Assembly: GCA_025267735.1 (NCBI GenBank)
Contig: CM046309.1
Span: forward strand, 52,768,319 to 52,832,318
Length of the DNA stretch: 64,000 nucleotides
Source of the DNA: Mactra quadrangularis
Lineage: Eukaryota > Mollusca > Bivalvia > Venerida > Mactridae
Direction of reading: 5' to 3'
This document shows, piece by piece, positions 52,801-64,000 of this stretch. Made by a program: the position numbers and the translations under genes. Under the pieces are notes generated by a model. The model searched no databases, was not told the origin of the DNA, and worked only from the letters and a program-made list of their open reading frames with translations. Numbering within the stretch: the stretch's first letter is position 1; every line of letters begins with the position of its first letter.

Positions 52801-55800
52801 TCACATTTGCCAGAATTTATTCAACCAAAAATGATTTATTTATTTATTGGAGTTAATGCCGTATCAACACAATTTAGGTCATTTCACGACGTCCAGGGCA
52901 CCTAACTTAGCTTTCCTGGACCATTGTCTATAACCAGTAATCACCTACCCTTCCACAAGGCCGGAAACTTCTCCATATTATCTAACCAATGGAGGAAAAT
53001 CGACATTATTGTCAAATTACCAAAAATGAACAAGAGATCGCTGAGCGGGGCATTATACACCCGTGTACTGTCCATGCTGAGTTCTGTCCCATATGAAGTA
53101 CTGGTGACCATGACCCATGACCCTGGGAACTCAAAAAAATAGGTCATATCCTTAGGGCTATCCAAAGCAAAGATTTCATGAACCTAGGTACAGCCGTTGG
53201 CGAGTTATCACCAGCACAAAGTTTCCAATATGAACTTCCAATGACCTTGACCTTTGACACCAGGGCCTCAGAACCAATAGGGCACATCCCTGACCCATGG
53301 GCTATCCACACATTAATTTTGGTGAACCTGGGTGAAGCTGTTGTTGAGTTATCAACCCAACAAAGTTATCTATATTATGTCCCAGTGACCTTGACCTTTG
53401 ACCCCAGGGCCATAAATTCAATAGGGCACATACTTGACACAAGGGCTATACACATTTAAAATTTGGTGAACCTAAAAGAATCTGTTGTCGAGTTATTGTC
53501 TGGACAACATTTTCCAATATGAATCCCAATGACATTGACCTTTAACCCTGGAGTTCCAGAACCAGAAGGGCACAACTTTACACAAAGGCTATCCACAAAA
53601 AACATTTGGTGAACCTATGTGTAGTTGTTGTTGAGTTATTGGCCAGACTAAGGTTTTTCATATATTAAGTCCCAGTGACCTTGACCTTAGACCCTCGGTC
53701 TCAAAATCAATAGGGCATATACTTGACACAAGGGCTATCCACACATAAAATTTGGTGAACCTAGGTACAGTCCTTATTGAGTTATCTTCCAGACAAGATT
53801 GTCATATATTAAGTCCCAGTGACCTTGACCTTTGACCCTGGGGTCTCAAAATTAATAGGACACATCCTTGACCCAAGGGCTATCCACACACAAAAAAATT
53901 TGGTGAACCTAGGTACAGTCTGAGTTGAGTTACTTTCCAGACAAGGTTTTCATATTTTAAGTCCCAGTGACCTTGACCTTTGACCCTGGGGTTTCAAATT
54001 CACTAGGGTACACCCTCTATCCAAGGGCTATCCACACATATAATTTGAAGAACCTAGGTACATCATTTCTTGAGTTATCATCCGGACAAGCAATTGTCCA
54101 CGGATGGACAGGCAGACGGACAGACAACATCATAACATAATAATTATGTCCCATTTTTCAAATGGGCATATAAAAAACAAAATTTACAGTAATAACTAAC
54201 TATACATTTTTCAGCCTCTAGTTATGTATCTACCATACAGATCCACTTTGATTTTCTACGTATTATCCAAGACATCAAAATTAAACTGAATATTCCATCA
54301 TTTTATGAAGGCCAGCTCACCTAACCTAATTTTCCTTCATCCTGTTCAATAACAAGAACTCACCTACCCTTCCACATGGCCAACAACTTCTCCTCATACC
54401 TTTTAATGAAAGAAAATCAACATCATTGTCAAATTTTTCTGTGGAAGAATATACCAAGCCTAAGTGGTTTTCAAACCAAAGACCCTTTCTTGGCACTAGA
54501 TGTAAAATCCTGAGCAACCCTACTGCACCATGGTGTCAGGCTTTTGCTCTTTTCAAAAGACTGCTATGAATTACAAAAAAAAACTTTAAATTAAGAAAAA
54601 TAATCTGTACATAGATAGGACTAGAACCTAGGAAAGTACATGAATGCAGCTGACTGAATGTATCTTATCAATGTGAAAATAGTGCTCCTTTTGGTGACTC
54701 TGTGAGAAGCTCCTGATCTAAGAGAAAAGATAAGGGTGAAGTATTCAGCTATACAACTGTGAAAGATTCAAGTTAGGTACTTACGCTATAATGCATTCTA
54801 ATGAAGCACAATAAAATATAAAATATTGATGCCAGTTTTGATGTCGTGCATGGTGTAACTTTATCACTTTCAGTATACACAAGATGGCAGTCAGTAGAGC
54901 AAGGAATGTTAGAATAGAGCTCCTGTAAGAGATAAACAATATCATTAAAAAATTTTGACAATGGCCAAAACATTCTTTTCAGAAGAAGAATACAGGATGC
55001 TTCCTCAAACAAAACTAACACTTTTTGTCCAAGTTTGTCCACAAACTTTCTAATACCATAAGAAATCCCCAAATAATGTTGAATCATAGAAAGAGAAAAA
55101 TATTAGAGATTTCTTCACAACACACTCTATGTTGTTTCTTTTATCAAATAATTTACTGGACTATCTTATTGAATTTGTAACACCTATCATTTAATAAATT
55201 TATTCCTTTTTTACTGGCAATGAAGTAATGAATCCCCGAATAAAAGAAAAGAACACTAATTTTCACAAAAAGGCTTAGGCCCCTTCCCCAGAAATGGTGT
55301 TTGGACCCACAGGCGATCTATGGCTCTTAAACATATATATATAGATATGTATAAGAGCCAAAGATAGACAAAGATCGCCTGTGTTTGGACCCTGTTGACA
55401 ATAAGGAAAGTCATCAGCTGAAACAATGAAATCACCATTCACATAATGCAGAGCTTTTTTTCAGTGCTTGGGGAAGGGGCCTGGGGCCTTTTTATATATA
55501 GAACATTTGGGGAAATTTTATCGCAATTTCATAGAAAGGGAACAAAATATCCAAGGTAAACTTCAAATTTGGGGAAAACTGCCTGATTTTAAAGAAATTT
55601 CAAGAGGGGAAGGCGCCTATTAACGGTCCCTGTTATATAAGGAAAAAAAGGCCTGTAATGGCTAATGAAAACTTTAACAATTTCGAATATCATCATTGGA
55701 TAATAATATGAAAGGCAGAATTCAAAATATCAAATAAATCTTTGAGTTGAAATCTGTTAACACTGCTTTAAATCTATTATCTATCAACAAAACTTAAACA

Positions 55801-55947
55801 AACTCACCTTATACAGGCTATAGCATCAAATTTATTGATACATCCATATACAAGTACATCTACAGCTGGGGTAGAATTTATTGTAGCCATTGTTGTAAAA
55901 TTCTCAGCTGACCAATGTGAGGGTGTGGTCATACCTTTCAACCCCAT
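40215..55947 (-). CDS. Multi-pass (about 7 TM) membrane protein gene, ten supported exons
   Basis: Joined - strand exons 55947-55808, 54922-54785, 52764-52624, 51440-51343, 50860-50719, 49934-49870, 48364-48330, 47441-47397, 46725-46618 and 40859-40215 stay in one frame and give about 518 residues from the Met at 55947. Hydrophobic segments in order: SILTFLALLTAILCILKVI; YFIFYCASLECIIAGVHWVL; LKLSQFLVMCHFYWTLAT; FLLPFLAIASFYFTTVAVLG; SAEFIIVQLFCVAGFYI; IVVVFEISALIGVLYDLTL; and VIYFSFMVAKLLLPIWVMLF. Basic residues follow segments 1, 3 and 5. The last exon adds a tail of about 214 residues rich in Ser, Thr, Asn, Gln and Pro, probably disordered. I do not recognise the family. A THH1/TOM1/TOM3- or TPRA1-like 7TM protein is possible by topology only. 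It lies head to head with TAK1, and its introns are full of transposons. Confidence 0.85.
40904..41373 (+). repeat. ~31-bp intronic minisatellite, about 15 copies
   Basis: Unit AATCAAAGTTAATATACAGT AAAATACAGTC, with TAAAGTAAATC variants toward both edges and a homogeneous centre (40985-41215). Starts 45 bases upstream (in transcript sense) of the acceptor of exon J, in the intron. Confidence 0.95.
41740..41752 (+). repeat. Poly-C tract
   Basis: A run of about 12 C in AT-rich intron sequence. Confidence 0.7.
42360..42447 (+). repeat. SINE copy C, left part (interrupted)
   Basis: AACTACACAAGTCTACTGAT and AAATTTCTACGGCCATTCAC match the head-to-body region of 47795-48040. The copy continues at 44135 after the hAT-like insertion. 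Confidence 0.7.
42454..44128. mobile_element. hAT-like element with 6-bp target duplication
   Basis: Ends CAGGGCTCGCGCTGCC and (inverted) CAGGGCTAGCTCTGGC, flanked by TACCAC at 42448-42453 and 44129-44134. Both subterminal regions carry TTGAGCCA and GTCGCGA/GGCGA-type motifs. 1675 bp, with a GC-richer patch (43235-43500); no transposase recognised. The insertion site is verified by the intact SINE at 47.8 kb. Confidence 0.85.
44135..44290 (+). repeat. SINE copy C, right part
   Basis: TGATTCTAAATCATGTAGGG CAGTAGTCAGTCACTGACGG through CTACAGCATTAAACCCAAC continues 42360-42447 and matches 47905-48040. Confidence 0.75.
44300..45640. other. Intronic, no gene seen
   Basis: AT-rich part of the 5.8-kb last intron of the membrane-protein gene; nothing recognised. 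Confidence 0.5.
46107..46378 (+). repeat. ~184-bp direct duplication
   Basis: ACTAGAACCTCC..., TAGCAATGATGTCAAATAAA AACACATGCT at 46107-46192 recurs at 46290-46378 (ACTAGAACATCC..., TAGCAATGGAGTCAAATAAA). A weaker third copy is visible around 45640-45735. Lies just downstream of exon I in the intron. Confidence 0.65.
46618..46725 (-). CDS. Membrane-protein exon I (TM7)
   Basis: Encodes VAKLLLPIWVMLFVFQPTPQ then VTVETDDLIPALTDDG. The first part completes TM7 and the second is acidic. Acceptor TATTTCTCCAG, donor GGG|GTGAGT, phase 0. Confidence 0.87.
46770..46905. mobile_element. Foldback MITE 'CTGATTTAAAT', copy 4
   Basis: GTGACTCATACATTATCCCT GATGATTTAAATA and TATTTAAATCAGTGAGGTTA ATGTATGCGTCATTGAC are inverted around a short centre. 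Starts 45 bases upstream of exon I's acceptor in transcript sense. Confidence 0.65.
47397..47441 (-). CDS. Membrane-protein microexon H
   Basis: A 45-nt exon reading RHTQQLFSVIYFSFM, phase 0 at both ends, acceptor TCTATTTCAG, donor ATG|GTAAGA. It provides the first half of the last membrane segment. Confidence 0.8.
47486..47744 (+). mobile_element. ~260-bp hairpin-ended element, copy 3
   Basis: Full copy; AAATATGGGACAAAC replaces the usual AAATATGCGACAAAC. In the intron upstream of exon H. Confidence 0.85.
47795..48040 (+). repeat. SINE copy D (uninterrupted reference)
   Basis: Head with GTAGGTTGGATTCCATGGCG (B-box-like), body AAATTTCTACAGTCATTCTC and CATACCACAGATTCTAAATC, tail CTACCATGTTAAACCC. 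Shows the unfilled site of the hAT-like insertion. Confidence 0.65.
48178..48263. repeat. Foldback repeat 'AACTCACTCTTT', copy 2
   Basis: ATCATGGGTTTAGCACAAAA CAGTCGTAA pairs with TTACGACTGTTTTCCACTAA ACCCATGAG, about 28 bp per arm with three or four mismatches, loop ~22 bases. Confidence 0.8.
48330..48364 (-). CDS. Membrane-protein microexon G
   Basis: A 35-nt exon reading GDRDNGCSAIF after a split Val. Acceptor TTTATTACAG, donor TTT|GTAAGT. Too short to find by ORF length, but both splice sites and both phases fit, and it supplies a polar loop between TM6 and TM7. Confidence 0.75.
48450..48720 (+). mobile_element. ~260-bp hairpin-ended element, copy 4
   Basis: Full copy with an expanded GGACGGACCGACGCACGCAC run and GCGAGGGTATAA end (one G to A in the terminal stem). 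Confidence 0.85.
48990..49701. mobile_element. MULE-like MITE with 9-bp target duplication
   Basis: Flanked by CTTACACCC at 48981-48989 and 49702-49710. Ends TAGTCCTAATTATAAGATCC and (inverted) TAGTCCTAATAATAAGACCC continue as ~110-bp terminal repeats, through a second TTACGTAGGGTCTTA block to GCTTCAAAAACGCATAGCAA. Long terminal repeats with 9-bp duplications are typical of Mutator-like elements. 712 bp, no transposase. Confidence 0.9.
49870..49934 (-). CDS. Membrane-protein exon F (TM6)
   Basis: Encodes IVVVFEISALIGVLYDLTLR then I, with acceptor ATATTTCAG and donor ATAG|GTATGT. Phases 2 in and 1 out match the neighbouring exons. Confidence 0.85.
50418..50666 (+). mobile_element. ~260-bp hairpin-ended element, copy 5
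   Basis: Slightly shorter copy: left end eroded (AAAGTAAATC), a small deletion at GGGAC|GAAGC, and GCAGGGGTATAA end. It lies 53 bases downstream of exon E. Confidence 0.85.
50719..50860 (-). CDS. Membrane-protein exon E (TM5)
   Basis: Encodes PYWIMMSSAEFIIVQLFCVA, GFYITRRLNEI and a charged loop SVRRSQKRDL. Acceptor AATTATAG. Donor taken as GGTG|GTAGGT; ATG|GTGGTA would keep the same phase and lose one residue. A hairpin-ended 250-bp repeat ends 53 bases downstream. Confidence 0.85.
51343..51440 (-). CDS. Membrane-protein exon D (TM4)
   Basis: Encodes FLLPFLAIASFYFTTVAVLG then CVNVQDTAVECF. Acceptor ATTTTCAG, donor TCC|GTAAGT. The Cys residues after TM4 may form an extracellular disulfide (inference). 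Confidence 0.86.
51500..52286. mobile_element. hAT-like element with GGGGCGGAT ends
   Basis: CAGGGGCGGATAC at the left and (inverted) CAGCCGCGGATTT at the right. GTAATACA stands at 51494-51501 and 52286-52293, consistent with a 5- to 8-bp duplication overlapping the CAG end. Outer ~100 bases on both sides are GC-rich, the centre AT-rich. No transposase. Confidence 0.65.
52330..52460 (+). repeat. 'GGGCTAGTTGA' repeat, copy 4
   Basis: AACTTATTTTATATTATTGG GCTAGTTGACAATTTGACAA matches 17618-17770. Confidence 0.55.
52624..52764 (-). CDS. Membrane-protein exon C (end TM2, TM3)
   Basis: Encodes GVHWVLSLYVQIDFALQWLK, the TM3 segment and the basic loop TRALRREMWTKR. Acceptor TATATTTCAG. Donor AAAAG|GTTGGT is chosen because only it gives the phase needed by exon D. 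Confidence 0.88.
52870..53028 (+). repeat. Direct repeat flanking Pearl-like array 2, left copy
   Basis: CACCTAACTTAGCTTTCC, TCACCTACCCTTCCACAAGG CC and GACATTATTGTCAAATTACC; homologous to 54290-54450. Confidence 0.6.
53030..54173 (+). mobile_element. Pearl-like element 2 with 7 tandem units
   Basis: Left end ACAAGAGATCGCTGAGCGGG GCATTATACACCCGT, seven units of ~145 bp (TGACCTTGACC at about 53242, 53386, 53676, 53820, 53968), a short GGACAGGCAGACGGACAGAC run and the hairpin CCCATTTTTCAAATGGG ending GCATATAA. Same ends and orientation as 1209-4952 but no higher-order insert. Lies in the intron between exons B and C. Confidence 0.8.
54290..54450 (+). repeat. Direct repeat flanking Pearl-like array 2, right copy
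   Basis: CTCACCTAACCTAATTTTCC, CTCACCTACCCTTCCACATG GCC and CATCATTGTCAAATTTTTC correspond to 52870-53028. Confidence 0.6.
54785..54922 (-). CDS. Membrane-protein exon B (TM1, start of TM2)
   Basis: Encodes RSSILTFLALLTAILCILKV, the His/Arg-rich loop KLHHARHQNWH and the start of TM2. Acceptor TCTCTTACAG, donor AGC|GTAAGT. Frame joins exons A and C. Confidence 0.88.
55304..55394. repeat. Imperfect palindrome
   Basis: GGACCCACAGGCGATCTATG GCTCTTAAACATA faces TATGTATAAGAGCC... GATCGCCTGTGTTTGGACCC; arms ~35-40 bp with an unpaired patch, AT-only loop. Probable foldback element in the intron between exons A and B. Confidence 0.7.
55808..55947 (-). CDS. Membrane-protein exon A
   Basis: Encodes MGLKGMTTPSHWSAENFTTM and on to VYGCINKFDAIACI, hydrophilic with two N-x-S/T sites (NFT, NST). 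Acceptor ATTTTACAG, donor AAG|GTGAGT, phase 2. Because a real acceptor precedes the Met, translation probably begins further upstream. Confidence 0.85.
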
Positions 55948-56074
55948 CTGTAAAATGAAAATGAATTAATATCTTACTCTTAGTAGGTATTGTACCTGAA
56001 TTGAAATGAAGAAGACCAGGCTAGATGCTGGAAAACACAAGTATTAATATATATATAGTAAGGTGACATCTTAC

Positions 56075-56147
56075 CACTTTCTGTTTCAATGAAACTTTCA
56101 TCATCATCAGACTTTTATCACGCTTCTGGCTAAGACCAGAGTAAAGA
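56075..56147 (-). CDS. Probable upstream exon of the membrane-protein gene
   Basis: The - strand reads LYSGLSQKRDKSLMMMKVSL then KQKV, followed by donor GTG|GTAAGATG, which joins in frame to the exon at 55947. The acceptor CTCCTCTCAG at 56148 has a good pyrimidine tract; an alternative acceptor lies 13 bases upstream. The basic composition suits a cytosolic N-terminus. Confidence 0.55.
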
Positions 56148-56327
56148 CTGAGAGGAGAATCTATATTATGAATTTAGGATTAATTTATGAAAAGAAAGTA
56201 TTTGACAACACTTAAATGTAACTTAATTAGATAAAAATAAATAATGTTAACCATTTCTGAATGAGTACAATGTAATAGACTAAAAAAAATTCCACTAGTC
56301 TATAAAAGTCTCCGCCTGTCATATGAC

Positions 56328-56380
56328 CCTTCATATACTTCATCAGTCATGCCTGATTCATGGTCAATGCTAGTTGTCAT
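56328..56380 (-). CDS. Tentative first coding exon of the membrane-protein gene
   Basis: From an ATG at 56380 the - strand reads MTTSIDHESGMTDEVYE, acidic and soluble. It could splice (GG|GTCATATG, a weak donor) in frame to 56147-56075. The alternative is that translation starts further in, at 55947 or in the 56.1-kb exon. It lies 474 bases from the TAK1 start codon on the opposite strand. Confidence 0.4.
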
Positions 56381-56854
56381 CTAAATTCACAGTAGAATAT
56401 ATATTAGCACACCAAAAAACAAATTTTACCATATGAGTGAACTAATTTACTATCAAAATATCAATTTTAATGAACAAATCAATCAAATACTGATCGCAAT
56501 CTCTATAAATCTCAAGACTCAGTGGACGAAAATCAGTGTATCCGAATTTGTTCCACTCGCACATTGAAATGAATTGGTCGTCACAAAAAATCGGTGATCT
56601 TTAAAACAATTTGCTTAAATGCAAAACGTCATATGATAGTTTACCTTCATGAATAATCATTCAAAACAAATCCAGCATAACTGTCAAAAACCACATTTTT
56701 GTAAAAATGTAAATAAATTGATCAATTAATTTTTCCAGTTTTGACCGGAAGCTAATCATCAAAACTTCCGGTTAGACAATTGTGACAAAAAACAATTAAA
56801 AAACGTTTATGTGATATTTTTGCCATGTTGTAGCAAGAAAGACTTCAGATCATT
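56381..56854. promoter_or_regulatory. Candidate bidirectional promoter between TAK1 and the membrane-protein gene
   Basis: About 470 bases separate the two divergent candidate start codons. The stretch is AT-rich, with no TATA box at a clear distance and no CpG-rich core. It carries two GACCGGAAG/CTTCCGG copies (56751-56771), matching the ETS site CCGGAAG, one on each strand. Promoter role is inferred from position. Confidence 0.5.
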
Positions 56855-63350
<6,496 letters not shown>

Positions 63351-63437
63351 GTAAATGTTTTGTTGTTGTTTTTTTAAAAAACAACCTGTTTTAGTGATAT
63401 TAACTTTTTATTCAAGTTTACTTTGTTTGCTATTTTC

Positions 63438-64000
63438 AGGGCTCGGCCGCGAGGGCGATTCGGGCAATAATGTCGCCTTGTGTGTTACCATTTCGCCTTA
63501 TCAAAACAGGGAGGAGAAGTCCACTTCGCCGAGTATTTCCGATTTCGGCGATTGAATAATATCGTGTCGACGTCAATTATTGATTACGCTCCGCCTAGTT
63601 CACACCAACAGCAAATCAGAGCGTCGTTTCTCAACATCGAAAGTCGATTATCCAATCAGGATCGACAGTACGTAATGATCGAGCAGGCTCCAGTAGAACG
63701 TTGCCTAGGGCAGTTTTACGACTGTGACTAGCAAATTATGTTTATGACACGTCGGGGAGGATTAAATAACACGTTTGACCCACTAATTGTACCCCTAACT
63801 TAAACAATACAATGTGCAGTCGGCCATGCGAAAGGGTATAAAGGCTTGCGGAAACGAGTTATTCACAGGTCCCCAAAACAATGCTAGCATACCATTTCTC
63901 ATCGTAAAATCGTTTGCCGCTTATTTTATCAAAAGAAAGAAAGTTTAATTTTAAGTTTAGTTTAAGCAGTTTCGTCTAAAAACGACACATTTAAAATGAA
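63438..64000. mobile_element. Probable left part of a hAT-like element, cut by the window edge
   Basis: Begins CAGGGCTCGGCCGCGAGGGC GATTCGGGC, resembling the CAGGGCTCGCGCTGCCGATC end of 42454-44128. GC content rises sharply from here to about 63770. The right end is outside. Open frames here show no TAK1-like sequence. Confidence 0.4.

Noticed and set aside
54773..55087. 104-codon - strand frame overlapping exon B
   Set aside because: Uses a different frame from the spliced exon B, which has correct splice sites and membrane-segment sequence.
63480..63731. 83-codon frame as a further TAK1 exon
   Set aside because: The sequence has none of the conserved segment that follows HLFQ/HLMR in TAK1, and it begins inside a probable transposon end.

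Overview
The window looks like AT-rich nuclear DNA from an invertebrate animal, most likely a bivalve mollusc. Genes are split by GT-AG introns, most of the sequence is non-coding, and transposon remains are dense. The strongest lineage clue is two elements built from ~145-bp tandem units, followed by a GACG/GACA microsatellite and a terminal hairpin. This is the architecture described for bivalve Pearl-type (Helentron-like) elements and BIV160-type satellites. The species call is inference.

Two protein-coding genes can be supported, arranged head to head around 56.4-56.85 kb. On the + strand, eight exons (56855-63350) encode the first 270 residues of a TAK1/MAP3K7 kinase: a short N-terminus and a nearly complete kinase domain. 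The C-terminal part lies beyond the window. On the - strand, ten exons (55947 down to 40215), with two more tentative 5' exons, encode a protein of at least 518 residues. It has about seven membrane segments and a long, low-complexity Ser/Thr/Asn/Gln-rich tail; I do not recognise its family. A third, untranslated start is possible at 22.2-22.4 kb on the - strand, with CRE-, YY1- and ZNF143-like motifs and a splice donor. If real, its body lies to the left.

Region by region. 1-6.3 kb: a hAT-like element with an 8-bp target duplication, carrying a Pearl-like array with a ~645-bp higher-order repeat, beside a second TA-flanked element. 6.3-22 kb: no gene seen; MITEs, dispersed repeats and a broken LINE reverse transcriptase (19.1-20.2 kb). 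22-40 kb: candidate promoter, TTAA- and TA-flanked elements, tRNA-derived SINEs, two decayed Tc1-like transposases, several strong hairpins. 39-41.4 kb: two minisatellites bracketing the terminal exon of the membrane-protein gene. 41.4-56 kb: introns of that gene, holding a 6-bp-TSD hAT-like element inside a SINE, a MULE-like element with 9-bp target duplication, three ~260-bp hairpin-ended elements and a second Pearl-like array. 56.4-64 kb: TAK1, whose introns carry a MULE-like element placed in the pyrimidine tract of the intron 1 acceptor, two more ~260-bp elements (one nested in a MITE), and at the right edge the probable start of another GC-rich transposon.

The kinase and the membrane protein may share a promoter; otherwise the window shows no pathway link between them. 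All boundaries and family assignments come from reading the sequence by eye, with no database search.
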